Positions 28,886-37,968 of a stretch of DNA of 64,000 bases are shown piece by piece. Source of the stretch: Tissierella sp. (lineage in GTDB: Bacteria > Bacillota > Clostridia > Tissierellales > Tissierellaceae); the NCBI RefSeq assembly GCF_031460495.1, contig NZ_JAVKTS010000007.1:1-64000 (forward strand), given 5' to 3'. The stretch's first letter is position 1. Every line of letters begins with the position of its first letter. A program made the translations under genes and the position numbers. The notes under the pieces were generated by a model. It made no database searches. It was not told the DNA's origin and saw only the letters and a list, made by a program, of their open reading frames with translations.

Positions 28886-30336
28886 GAAAGTATGATAAGC
28901 TAATATTCGAATTGTCTAAATCAGGAAGAAAAGCTTATAACCTTCCAGAATTAGATGTAGAAGATAAATGTATAAAGAATTTTATTCCAGAAGAATTTTT
29001 ATCTGATACTGAACTTAATTTTCCTGAGTTATCTGAAGTTGATGTAATTAGACATTATACAAACCTATCAAATAAAAACTATGGACTAGATACAGGATTT
29101 TATCCACTAGGTTCATGTACAATGAAATATAACCCAAAGATCAATGAAGATACAGCTAGATTAGATGGATTTGCTAATGTGCATCCATTACAAATGGAAT
29201 CTTGTACTCAAGGTTCATTACAATTATTATATGAACTAGATAAATCTTTGGCAGAAATAGCAGGTATGGATAAGATGAGCTTACAGCCAGCTGCTGGTGC
29301 TCATGGAGAATTAACTGGTATCATGGTTATAAAAGCATATCATGAAAAGAATGGAGACTTTAATAGAAACAAGATTATAGTTCCTGATTCAGCTCATGGT
29401 ACAAACCCTGCTACTGCAGCTATGGCAGGATATAAGATTGTAGAAGTTAAATCAACAAAAGATGGTTTAGTTGATTTAGAGGCACTAAAGGCTGTTGTAG
29501 GAGACGATACTGCAGGTTTGATGCTTACAAATCCAAATACCCTAGGAATATTTGATAAGAATATTAAAGAAATAGCTAAAATTGTTCATGATGCAGGGGG
29601 ACAATTATACTATGATGGGGCTAATGCCAATGCTATTCTTGGTCATGCAAGACCTGGAGACATGGGCTTTGATGTAGTTCACTTTAACCTTCACAAAACA
29701 TTCTCTACACCTCACGGTGGTGGAGGACCAGGTGCAGGACCAATTGGAGTTAAGAAACATCTAGTAGAATTTTTACCAGTACCATTAGTAGAAAAAGATG
29801 AAGATAGATATTATCTAGACTATAATCTACCTAATACTATAGGTAAAGTTAAAGATTTCTATGGCCATTTTGGTATATTAGTTAGAGCCTACACCTATAT
29901 CCTTACAATGGGTAGTGATGGACTTAAAAAAGCTAGTGAAATAGCTGTACTAAATGCTAACTATATGGCTAATAAACTAAAAGATTATTACTATCTACCT
30001 ATAGATACTTTATTCAAACATGAATTTGTACTAGGCGGATTAAAAGATACACTTTCAGAAGTAAGCACTTTGGATATAGCTAAGAGATTACTTGATCATG
30101 GCTATCATCCACCAACAGTTTACTTCCCACTAATCATTAACCAAGCAATAATGATAGAGCCAACAGAGTCAGAATCCAAAGAAACAATGGATGAATTCAT
30201 TGAAGCTATGATTAGTATTTCAAAAGAGGCAAGCGAAGATCCAGAAAAGGTTAAAGCTGCCCCTCTTAACACTGTAGTAAGTAGGCCAGATGAGACAAGA
30301 GCAGCAAGAACTCCTGTGCTAAAATACGAAGGGTAG
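28882..30336 (+). CDS. gcvPB: Glycine dehydrogenase (decarboxylating) subunit 2
   Basis: Catalytic second half of the P protein. It has 484 residues, and the pyridoxal-phosphate lysine is Lys272 in [18 protein letters not shown]. It also has [15 protein letters not shown] near residue 75 and the nucleotide-like loop [10 protein letters not shown]. Separate GcvPA and GcvPB are usual in Firmicutes. The lpd gene follows after 11 bases. Confidence 0.97.
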   Translation: MRKYDKLIFELSKSGRKAYNLPELDVEDKCIKNFIPEEFLSDTELNFPELSEVDVIRHYTNLSNKNYGLDTGFYPLGSCTMKYNPKINEDTARLDGFANVHPLQMESCTQGSLQLLYELDKSLAEIAGMDKMSLQPAAGAHGELTGIMVIKAYHEKNGDFNRNKIIVPDSAHGTNPATAAMAGYKIVEVKSTKDGLVDLEALKAVVGDDTAGLMLTNPNTLGIFDKNIKEIAKIVHDAGGQLYYDGANANAILGHARPGDMGFDVVHFNLHKTFSTPHGGGGPGAGPIGVKKHLVEFLPVPLVEKDEDRYYLDYNLPNTIGKVKDFYGHFGILVRAYTYILTMGSDGLKKASEIAVLNANYMANKLKDYYYLPIDTLFKHEFVLGGLKDTLSEVSTLDIAKRLLDHGYHPPTVYFPLIINQAIMIEPTESESKETMDEFIEAMISISKEASEDPEKVKAAPLNTVVSRPDETRAARTPVLKYEG

Positions 30337-30347
30337 GTGTACACCAT

Positions 30348-31757
30348 TTGACTAAGACTATTGCAGTTATAGGTGCTGGTCCAGGAGGCTATGTAGCAGC
30401 AATACGAGGAGCTCAATTAGGTGCAAATGTAATTCTAATAGAGAATAGGGAGGTAGGAGGTACATGCCTTAACAGAGGCTGTATCCCTACCAAAACTTAT
30501 TTTAGAAATGCAGAAATTATGTCCAATTTTAAAAGAGCAGCTGAATTTGGTATAGAAGTTGGCCAATTTAAAATGGACGGAAAAGCACTTCAAGAGAGAA
30601 AAAATAAAGTAGTTAATACATTGGTATCTGGTATTGAACAACTTATTTCCTCATATAAAAACATAGAGTTTCTTGATGGAACTGGAAATATAATAGATAA
30701 AAACACTGTATCTGTAGAATTAAAAGATGGAACTACTAAAGAAGTAACTGTAGATAATATAGTTATTGCTACAGGATCTAAACCTCAAATGACTGAAACA
30801 AAAGGAGTAGACTTAGAGGGAGTAATCACTTCAGATGACCTCCTGGAAATGGAAGAAATTCCAGAGACTCTAGTTGTAGTAGGTGGAGGAGTAATAGGCT
30901 TAGAGTTTGCTAGTATATATCAAGAGCTAGGATCACATGTTATCCTTCTAGCATCTAGAATACTAAAAGATGCTGATAAGGAGATTTCAAGAAGACTTAC
31001 TCCTATGCTAAAGAAACAAGGAATCGAAGCTTATTTAGATATAAGAGCCAAAGAGATTACGAAAGAAGGAAATAAACTTAAGGTCTTAGCTAAATACAAA
31101 GAAAAAGATGAAGAAATAGAAGTAATAGGAGACAAAGTACTTATTGCTTCAGGTAGGGGTCCTGTGTTTGATGGATTAAACCTTGACAAAATAGGTATTA
31201 AATATGATGATAAAGGCGTTATAGTAAATGAAGAGTTTGAAACTTCAGTACCAGGCATATATGCCATAGGGGATGTAAACAGAGGAGTACAATTAGCTCA
31301 TGTTGCATCTGCCCAAGGTGAATATGTAATGGAGAAAATAATGGGACATACTCCAGATGTTAATCTAGATATATACCCTAACTGTGTATTTACTATGACA
31401 GAAGTAGCTCATGTTGGTTATACTGAGGAAGAGCTTAAAGAAAAACAAATACCATATAAGGCTAGCAAGTTTATGTTTGGAGCCAATGGTAAGGCTTTAT
31501 CCCTAGGTGAAGGAGAAGGTATAGTAAAAATTCTTGCTGGAGCTGAAGATAAGAAAGTTCTAGGAGTTCATATACTAGGACCTCATGCAAATGATTTAAT
31601 TGCAGAAGGTGCTCTAGCCATGGCAAATGGTTTAGATATCCATAGTATTACGAGAACAATACATGCCCATCCAACTCTTTCAGAAGCATTCTTTGAAGCT
31701 ACATTAGGAATAGAAGATAAAGCGATTCACATAGCACCACCAAGAAAAAGAAAATAA
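30348..31757 (+). CDS. lpdA: Dihydrolipoyl dehydrogenase (L protein)
   Basis: Reoxidises the dihydrolipoyl group of GcvH with NAD+. It has 469 residues from TTG behind GGGTAGGTG. The FAD motif is GAGPGGYVAAIRGAQLG, the redox disulfide is Cys40-Cys45 in GGTCLNRGCIPTK, the NAD motif is VVGGGVIGLEFAS, and the His-Glu pair is in HAHPTLSEAF. Being in the operon, it is probably the dedicated L protein. Confidence 0.95.
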   Translation: MTKTIAVIGAGPGGYVAAIRGAQLGANVILIENREVGGTCLNRGCIPTKTYFRNAEIMSNFKRAAEFGIEVGQFKMDGKALQERKNKVVNTLVSGIEQLISSYKNIEFLDGTGNIIDKNTVSVELKDGTTKEVTVDNIVIATGSKPQMTETKGVDLEGVITSDDLLEMEEIPETLVVVGGGVIGLEFASIYQELGSHVILLASRILKDADKEISRRLTPMLKKQGIEAYLDIRAKEITKEGNKLKVLAKYKEKDEEIEVIGDKVLIASGRGPVFDGLNLDKIGIKYDDKGVIVNEEFETSVPGIYAIGDVNRGVQLAHVASAQGEYVMEKIMGHTPDVNLDIYPNCVFTMTEVAHVGYTEEELKEKQIPYKASKFMFGANGKALSLGEGEGIVKILAGAEDKKVLGVHILGPHANDLIAEGALAMANGLDIHSITRTIHAHPTLSEAFFEATLGIEDKAIHIAPPRKRK

Positions 31758-31759
31758 TG

Positions 31760-31784
31760 GGACAAGGGGACAGGAACCTTGTCC
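31760..31784 (+). terminator. Possible terminator after the gcv operon
   Basis: ggacaagg pairs with ccttgtcc, but only TATTTG follows, so it is a weak candidate. Confidence 0.4.
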
Positions 31785-31834
31785 TATTTGTCATTATAGG
31801 GCATTGAATATATCAGTCTAATAGGGGTGAGAAG

Positions 31835-32443
31835 ATGAATAAAAATACAAAAATAGTTATTCTAAGCTTAATGCTTATATTATTTTGTATTTTAGGATTT
31901 ATGGTAAAAGGCAGTAGTGAAGGTATTCTTTTTGATGTAAGTATAATTGAATATATCCATAATAATACTAATCCAATAGTATTATCTATTATGAAATTCA
32001 TTTCATTTATAGGCTCTGAAAACTTTTTAATACCAGTTACTGCTATGGTTATAGCCTATTCTTTGATTAAAAAGAATTATTATATTTCCAAATTATTATT
32101 ACTAGCAACCCTAGGAAGTTCATTATTAAACAGTTTACTAAAGCAAATCTTCCGAAGAACCAGGCCTATAGAGTATTTTTTGGTGGAACAAGGAGGATTA
32201 AGTTTCCCAAGTGCGCATTCTATGGTTACAATGACTCTTTATTCTACAATAGCATTTTTATTGGCGAAAAAAGCACAAGATAAGAAGAAAAAAGAGCTGA
32301 TACATATTATAGCATTTGTCATGATTTGTCTCATGGGAATTAGTAGAATTTATTTAGGTGTTCACTGGCCAACGGATGTAATAGGTGGATATTTAGCAGG
32401 TTATATATTTTATTATTTAAGTATTAGCTTAGTTAAGAAATAA
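31835..32443 (+). CDS. PAP2-family membrane phosphatase
   Basis: A 202-residue membrane protein with about six hydrophobic segments. The three phosphatase motifs are KQIFRRTRP, PSAH (more often PSGH) and SRIYLGVHWPTDVIGG. Relatives dephosphorylate phosphatidic acid, phosphatidylglycerophosphate or undecaprenyl pyrophosphate; the substrate here cannot be assigned. ATG follows AGGGGTGAG. It stands between the gcv operon and the permease, in the same direction. Confidence 0.88.
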   Translation: MNKNTKIVILSLMLILFCILGFMVKGSSEGILFDVSIIEYIHNNTNPIVLSIMKFISFIGSENFLIPVTAMVIAYSLIKKNYYISKLLLLATLGSSLLNSLLKQIFRRTRPIEYFLVEQGGLSFPSAHSMVTMTLYSTIAFLLAKKAQDKKKKELIHIIAFVMICLMGISRIYLGVHWPTDVIGGYLAGYIFYYLSISLVKK

Positions 32444-32519
32444 ACTAAATCATATTTTTCTTCACCTACATATAATCCATTGCATATTCTAAAGTACTAA
32501 AGAATATGGGAGGGATATT

Positions 32520-33920
32520 ATGGACATCCAACTGAATGCTTTACATTATGTATATCTATTATTTACCCTTTTAATCTTAGGGGTAATGATTAGAAAGAGA
32601 GACACTACTTTAGTATGTATACTAGGAATATTTATACTAGGAATCATAGCTACATCTTCATTATCACAAGGAATAATGGGGGTATTTAACTCTTTTATCT
32701 ATGCCATAGTTGAATTAATGGGAACAATCCTTATTATCTCAGTAATAGTCGCCATGAGTACAATTCTTACAAAGACTGGTGTAAACGAGATAATGGTTTC
32801 ACCTTTTACAAAATTAATTAAAAGTCCTACATTAGCCTACTGGGTTATAGGAATACTTATGATGATAATATCTTGGTTCTTCTGGCCATCTCCAGCAGTA
32901 GCTTTAATAGGTGCTGTTATGTTACCAGTAGCAGTTAGTGCAGGGCTACCAGCTTTAGGTGTAGCCATGGCAATGAACTTATTTGGGCATGGAATAGCAT
33001 TATCAGGAGATTTTATTATACAAGGAGCTCCAAGACTTACAGCAGATGCAGCAGGCATACCAGTAGGAGAAGTTATTTCTGCAAGTATACCTCTGGTAAT
33101 AGTCATGGGGGCAGTTACAACTATAATAGCCTTCATAATATTAAAAAAGGATTTAAAATCTGGAAAACTTAAAGTGAGTAAAGAGAACAGAAGTAGAAGA
33201 ATAATAGATGAGGATAAAAGTATAAAAGAGATATTGAGTAATAAGACTAAAAAAAATCTAGCCATATTTATCCCAGTATTATTTGCTATAGATGTTGCAG
33301 TTATGTTTATTGCTGATCTTCAAGGGGGAGATGCTACGGCATTAATAGGTGGAACTGCTATATTTATTCTTATAATTGTTTCTATCTTAACTCACAAAGG
33401 CAAAGCCCTAGAGGAGATAACCAAATATTTAGTAACAGGTCTCAAATTTGGATTTGAAATATTTGGCCCAGTTATACCAATAGCAGCATTTTTCTATTTA
33501 GGTGATGAAGGCTTTATAAAAGTTATAGGAGAATTTTTACCTCAAGGTTCTCAGGGATTGGTCAATGATTTAGGTATAGCATTAGCAAATACAGTACCAC
33601 TAAATGCAGGAGTAGGAGCTGTCACCCTTACAACAGTAGGTGCTATAACCGGCCTAGATGGCTCAGGTTTCTCCGGAATATCCTTAGCTGGATCAGTGGC
33701 TAGATTATTTGGTGCAGCCATAGGTAAAGGCATAGCAACCCTTACAGCACTTGGTCAAATAGCGGGCATATGGGTAGGTGGTGGGACACTAATACCTTGG
33801 GCAGTAATCCCAGCAGCTGCAATATGCGGAGTAGATCCATTTGAATTAACAAGAAGAAACTTTGTACCAGTAGTGGTTGGATTAGTTGTGACGACTATAG
33901 TAGCAATGTTTATTATGTAA
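32520..33920 (+). CDS. Polytopic permease, possibly GntP/DcuC-like
   Basis: A 466-residue protein with roughly 12 hydrophobic segments and two similar halves (FFWPSPAVALIGAVMLP in one, NTVPLNAGVGAVTLTTVG in the other), as in the ion-transporter superfamily of gluconate and C4-dicarboxylate carriers. A cytoplasmic charged loop lies at about 215-245. I do not recognise a specific family with certainty and cannot name the substrate. ATG follows GGGAGGG. Its neighbours give only weak hints (amino-acid metabolism). Confidence 0.6.
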   Translation: MDIQLNALHYVYLLFTLLILGVMIRKRDTTLVCILGIFILGIIATSSLSQGIMGVFNSFIYAIVELMGTILIISVIVAMSTILTKTGVNEIMVSPFTKLIKSPTLAYWVIGILMMIISWFFWPSPAVALIGAVMLPVAVSAGLPALGVAMAMNLFGHGIALSGDFIIQGAPRLTADAAGIPVGEVISASIPLVIVMGAVTTIIAFIILKKDLKSGKLKVSKENRSRRIIDEDKSIKEILSNKTKKNLAIFIPVLFAIDVAVMFIADLQGGDATALIGGTAIFILIIVSILTHKGKALEEITKYLVTGLKFGFEIFGPVIPIAAFFYLGDEGFIKVIGEFLPQGSQGLVNDLGIALANTVPLNAGVGAVTLTTVGAITGLDGSGFSGISLAGSVARLFGAAIGKGIATLTALGQIAGIWVGGGTLIPWAVIPAAAICGVDPFELTRRNFVPVVVGLVVTTIVAMFIM

Positions 33921-33927
33921 AAAAAGG

Positions 33928-33950
33928 TAGCTGACATTCATGCCAGCTAC
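33928..33950. terminator. Bidirectional terminator between permease and ABC genes
   Basis: gtagctg pairs with cagctac; A-run before and ATAATTTT after, so it can serve both converging genes. Confidence 0.7.
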
Positions 33951-33957
33951 TATAATT

Positions 33958-35775
33958 TTATCCCAATATATCCATACTCTTTTCTTCAATAAATTGATTA
34001 GTATACAGATTATAATAATAACCCTTCTTCTTAATCAATTCCTTATGATTTCCTGATTCTTGGATTTTACCATCTCTTATAACCAATATCTTATCTGCAT
34101 TTCTTATGGTAGATAATCTATGAGCTATTACGAAGGATGTTCTACCTTCCAATACAGTATTTATAGCATTTTGAATAACTTGCTCTGTTTCTGTATCAAT
34201 AGATGAAGTAGCTTCATCTAAGACAAATAACTTAGGATTTCTAACTATTGCCCGGGCAAAAGATATAAGCTGCTTTTGTCCAGTAGATAATAGGCCTCCG
34301 CCTTCACCAACTTCTGTTTCATAGCCTTTTTCAGTTTCCATTATAAAGTCATGAGCATCAACTAATTTACTTGCCTCGATTATTTCTTCTTCAGTAGCTT
34401 CTAGATTACCATATTGGATATTTTCACGAATAGTACCACTGAATAGATGTGGAGCTTGTAATACATATCCTAGATTTTCATGTATCCAATTTTGTGGCAT
34501 ATCTTTGTAATTTATACCGTCAATTAATATTTCGCCAGCAGTAGGCTCATAGAATCTACAAAATAGATTAACTATGGTAGATTTTCCTGATCCAGTTTCA
34601 CCAACTAAAGCTATGGTCTCACCTGGATTAACCTTCAGGTTAAATTTATCCAGTATTGTTTCTCCATCCTTATAGGAGAAAGATACATCTTTGAATTCAA
34701 CTGATCCTTTGATTGTAGGCCAAAGTTCTCTCTTGGGATTAAATAAGTCACCATACTTTTCCATTACCTCATCACTATCTACTATGGATGGAACTTCGTT
34801 TAATAGGGAGAATACCCTCTCAGCAGAAGCTTGAGCAGATTGCAATTCTGCAAATATTACAGCTATTTGTCTAACAGGCTCAAAGAATTGAGAGCTATAA
34901 GATATAAAAGCTACTAAAGTTCCGTAGGATATAACATCCAACATAAGCGAGTTTCCACCAAAAGTTAAAGCCATAGCAGTTCCTACACTTCCTAATGCAA
35001 TAACAATAGGTAAGTATATTGAAGATATAATAGTAGCTCTGATACATTTATCCCTCATGGAAGTAGTTATTTCAGAGAATTCATGTAGATTAATTTCCTC
35101 TCTAACTAAAGTCTTTGTAGTTTTAGCACCTTGTATATCTTCATTATAGGCTGCTGTAATTTTAGAATTAACTTTTCTAACATCTCTTTGAGCATTTAAT
35201 ATTCTTTTTTGAAAGTAAAAGCTAGTAATTACTAGAAATGGTAGTACGGATAAAGTTAACAAAGCTAATTTTGGATTTAATCTTACCATTGCAATGGTTA
35301 CTGCACTCATCATAGAGAATCCCCAAGCGAGGTCTACTAAGGACCAGGATATTGTCTCTGATAACCTATTTATATCAGAAGTCATTCTGGACATTAACCA
35401 TCCCACAGCTTTATCATCATAATAAGATAATGGTAGAAGTTGTAGCTTTTCAAATCCTATTTTCCTAATATCATAAGCCATTTTAGTTTCTAATTTACCA
35501 GCTAATGCTATAAATAAGAATACCGTTATAGATAGAGCTGCCACTGCTAAAATATAAATAAAAGCAAACTTCTCTATACCAACCATAGTCTTATTCTCTA
35601 CAAAATTGTCTATAGCATATTTTGTCAACAATGGAAATACAGAATCTAATAATCCAAGACCAATGGTTATTAGAGTTAATACAGCAAATTGTTTCTTATA
35701 TGGTTTTAGATATTTAAAGAAATTTTTCCATATATTAATTTGAATTTTATCGTAAATAATATTATCTTGTTCCAT
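33958..35775 (-). CDS. Heterodimeric ABC exporter, subunit with intact Walker B
   Basis: Membrane domain (about 1-330, six helices) fused to an ATPase domain, 605 residues. Walker A is GETGSGKST and Walker B is LFVLDEATSSID with the catalytic Glu, but the signature is LLSTGQKQL instead of LSGGQ. The partner encoded upstream shows the opposite defect, so one composite ATP site is canonical and one is degenerate, as in BmrCD, LmrCD and TM287/288. Drug or lipid export is likely; the substrate is unknown. The start is 11 bases downstream of the partner's stop. Confidence 0.93.
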   Translation of the reverse strand: MEQDNIIYDKIQINIWKNFFKYLKPYKKQFAVLTLITIGLGLLDSVFPLLTKYAIDNFVENKTMVGIEKFAFIYILAVAALSITVFLFIALAGKLETKMAYDIRKIGFEKLQLLPLSYYDDKAVGWLMSRMTSDINRLSETISWSLVDLAWGFSMMSAVTIAMVRLNPKLALLTLSVLPFLVITSFYFQKRILNAQRDVRKVNSKITAAYNEDIQGAKTTKTLVREEINLHEFSEITTSMRDKCIRATIISSIYLPIVIALGSVGTAMALTFGGNSLMLDVISYGTLVAFISYSSQFFEPVRQIAVIFAELQSAQASAERVFSLLNEVPSIVDSDEVMEKYGDLFNPKRELWPTIKGSVEFKDVSFSYKDGETILDKFNLKVNPGETIALVGETGSGKSTIVNLFCRFYEPTAGEILIDGINYKDMPQNWIHENLGYVLQAPHLFSGTIRENIQYGNLEATEEEIIEASKLVDAHDFIMETEKGYETEVGEGGGLLSTGQKQLISFARAIVRNPKLFVLDEATSSIDTETEQVIQNAINTVLEGRTSFVIAHRLSTIRNADKILVIRDGKIQESGNHKELIKKKGYYYNLYTNQFIEEKSMDILG

Positions 35776-35786
35776 AAAAACACCTC

Positions 35787-37580
35787 CTATGCGTCTATTG
35801 CTTCGTCGTCTAAGGAATTTTGTATAGTATATACTCTCTTATACAATCCTTCTTCATTAATTAAACTATCGTGAGTTCCTCTTTGAATAATTTTACCTCT
35901 ATCTATTACTAGTATCATATCTGCTTCTGATACAGTTGAGATTCTATGAGATATAATTATAGTTGTAGCCTTGTTTTTTCTAGTATTTAAAGCCTTTCTA
36001 ATGGAAATATCAGTTTCCGTATCCACAGCAGATAAAGAATCATCGAATACAACAATAGGGCTATTATTGATTATTGTTCTAGCAATTGCCATTCTCTGTT
36101 TCTGTCCACCAGATAGAGAAACCCCTCGTTCTCCTACTAGAGTTTCATATCCTAATTCAAAGGAATTAATATCCTCATGAATAGAGGCTATCTTCGCTGC
36201 TTCATATACTTTTTCATCAGTCATACCTGGATAAGCCAATTTAATATTATCCTTTATTGTCTTAGCATAGAGGAAAGGTTCTTGTAATACCAAACCAACA
36301 TTTTTTCTTATCCAAGACTTATCAATAGTATTTAATTCAACTCCATCAAATTTTATAGAGCCTTTATTATATTCATAAAGCCTTGGTAATAAATGGACTA
36401 AAGAGCTTTTTCCAGAACCTGTAGGTCCTATTAATGCAATAGTTTGACCAGTGTTTACACTAAATGAAAGATCCGATAAAACAGGTTTATCTTCTTCGTA
36501 TTGAAAACAAACATTTTCAAACTCTATATTACCTTTAATATCAGGTCTTGAATTATTTTCTTCTAATAATTCTATAGGTGTCTCAAGAATTTCTTCAACC
36601 CTATTTAAAGAAACAAAAGCTTTACCCATATCTGTTAGGGTTCTACCCATCTGTCGAACAGGCCATACAAGCATATTGATATAGGAAACAAATGCTACAA
36701 ATACACCTAGTGACAATTCCCCTTTATAAGATAGATAACTACCAACTACAGCAACAAAACCTACTTGAGTCATACTAAGAAAATCAGATATTCCCCAATA
36801 TATTGATAGATTTTTGATTAGCTTATATGTCAACTTTTGATAATCAAAATTTCTTTCATCAAATTTATCAACCTCAAATTTTTGTCTTGAAAAAGCTTTT
36901 ACAACTCTTACCCCGGTTAAGTTCTCCTGAAGTGTAGTAGTCATTCTAGCTTCAGCTTCATCTGATGCAGTAAAATCTTTTTTTACTTTTTTAAAGAATA
37001 TAAGTGCAAATGAAAATGTAATAGGTAATATCAATACAGATGCAAAAGTCAGCTTTATATTCATACTGAACATTATAGAGATTACTAAGGCTATCATAAA
37101 TACTGAACCTACAATTTCCATTAGTTGGATTGCTATAAATCTTTTAATAGTATCTACATCAGAAGTACATTTTTGTATAAGCTCGCCAGTTTCAGATTTC
37201 ACATGATAATCATAAGGCAATCTCTGAATATGATCATAGAGCTTATCTCTCATTTTTTTAGTTGTACCTTCTGCAGCTTTACTAGATAAGGTATTCTTTA
37301 AGTACAAGAATATCCCCCTTACAATAGTAACAGAAAGTAATAATATACCTATTATCCAGAGTTTTTCCCTAAGTATATCTCTTCCCCCGAAGATATTTAC
37401 AGTCCTTTGAATAATTGAAGATTTAATAGATTCTTCTCTAATTATATTATCAAAGGTGGTGCTTAGGATTAGAGGGGTAACGGTAGTTAGTATTTGAGAT
37501 ATTATAATAGAAATTATTCCAAATAGATAAATAAGTCTGTACCCTTCCATAAATTTTAGTAGTTTTTTAAATTCCCTCAT
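35787..37580 (-). CDS. Heterodimeric ABC exporter, subunit with degenerate Walker B
   Basis: Membrane plus ATPase half-transporter of 597 residues. Walker A GPTGSGKSS and signature [15 protein letters not shown] are intact, but Walker B reads IVVFDDSLSAVD, with Asp replacing the catalytic Glu. With the partner's STGQ signature this forms the non-hydrolysing site. It is the first structural gene of the operon; ATG follows AAGGAGGG, which comes directly after an attenuator hairpin. Expression is probably controlled by the leader peptide upstream. Confidence 0.93.
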   Translation of the reverse strand: MREFKKLLKFMEGYRLIYLFGIISIIISQILTTVTPLILSTTFDNIIREESIKSSIIQRTVNIFGGRDILREKLWIIGILLLSVTIVRGIFLYLKNTLSSKAAEGTTKKMRDKLYDHIQRLPYDYHVKSETGELIQKCTSDVDTIKRFIAIQLMEIVGSVFMIALVISIMFSMNIKLTFASVLILPITFSFALIFFKKVKKDFTASDEAEARMTTTLQENLTGVRVVKAFSRQKFEVDKFDERNFDYQKLTYKLIKNLSIYWGISDFLSMTQVGFVAVVGSYLSYKGELSLGVFVAFVSYINMLVWPVRQMGRTLTDMGKAFVSLNRVEEILETPIELLEENNSRPDIKGNIEFENVCFQYEEDKPVLSDLSFSVNTGQTIALIGPTGSGKSSLVHLLPRLYEYNKGSIKFDGVELNTIDKSWIRKNVGLVLQEPFLYAKTIKDNIKLAYPGMTDEKVYEAAKIASIHEDINSFELGYETLVGERGVSLSGGQKQRMAIARTIINNSPIVVFDDSLSAVDTETDISIRKALNTRKNKATTIIISHRISTVSEADMILVIDRGKIIQRGTHDSLINEEGLYKRVYTIQNSLDDEAIDA

Positions 37581-37597
37581 TTTTTCCCTCCTTAATT

Positions 37598-37626
37598 AAA
37601 AAAACCATAGGTAGTATCCTATGGTT
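37598..37626 (-). terminator. Second attenuator hairpin before the ABC exporter genes
   Basis: On the minus strand AACCATAGG pairs with CCTATGGTT around ATACTA, followed by TTTTT, just before the ribosome binding site of the first ABC gene. It shares the CCATAGG/CCTATGG core with the first hairpin. Confidence 0.8.
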
Positions 37627-37667
37627 AATTACTAATATATTAAGACGGCATAATCCTAGTAAAATAT

Positions 37668-37695
37668 AAAAAACCATAGGCGAACACACCTATGG
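37668..37695 (-). terminator. First attenuator hairpin before the ABC exporter genes
   Basis: On the minus strand CCATAGG pairs with CCTATGG around TGTGTTCG, followed by T6. It begins about 23 bases after the leader-peptide stop. The end of the leader coding region (ACCTAAGG) can pair with part of its 5' arm (TAGGT), a possible antiterminator. Confidence 0.8.
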
Positions 37696-37717
37696 CATCA
37701 AATACAACAGTTAAAAA

Positions 37718-37795
37718 CTAACAGTTTTCCTTAGGTCGTGCTACAAATTTTATAAAATTTTCATTCATTTTTACCACATAATCTAATCTGATCAT
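37718..37795 (-). CDS. Leader peptide of the ABC exporter operon
   Basis: A 25-codon frame, MIRLDYVVKMNENFIKFVA then RPKENC, with a near-perfect ribosome binding site (AAGGAGGT, plus-strand 37803-37810) at 7-base spacing. Its position before two intrinsic terminators matches ribosome-mediated attenuation of the kind known for bmrB-bmrCD in B. subtilis, where a ribosome stalled by an antibiotic lets transcription continue. The peptide has no Ile/Leu or Trp run that would suggest amino-acid sensing. That it is translated is inference from the ribosome binding site and layout. Confidence 0.7.
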   Translation of the reverse strand: MIRLDYVVKMNENFIKFVARPKENC

Positions 37796-37832
37796 CTTCA
37801 CGACCTCCTTTCTTATATTTGCCAATAATAAC

Positions 37833-37860
37833 ATTATATACAACTGGATATAAATAGCAA
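37833..37860 (-). promoter_or_regulatory. Promoter of the leader peptide and ABC operon
   Basis: Minus-strand TTGCTA (37860-37855), 16-base spacer, TATAAT (37838-37833). Confidence 0.6.
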
Positions 37861-37968
37861 GCTTTTTTTGAAAATATTATTTAAAATTTAACATAAATAT
37901 TATATATATTCAATTTTCATCCCTTAGGGTATAATATAGAATGATAAAACATACTGAGGAGAGAACAA

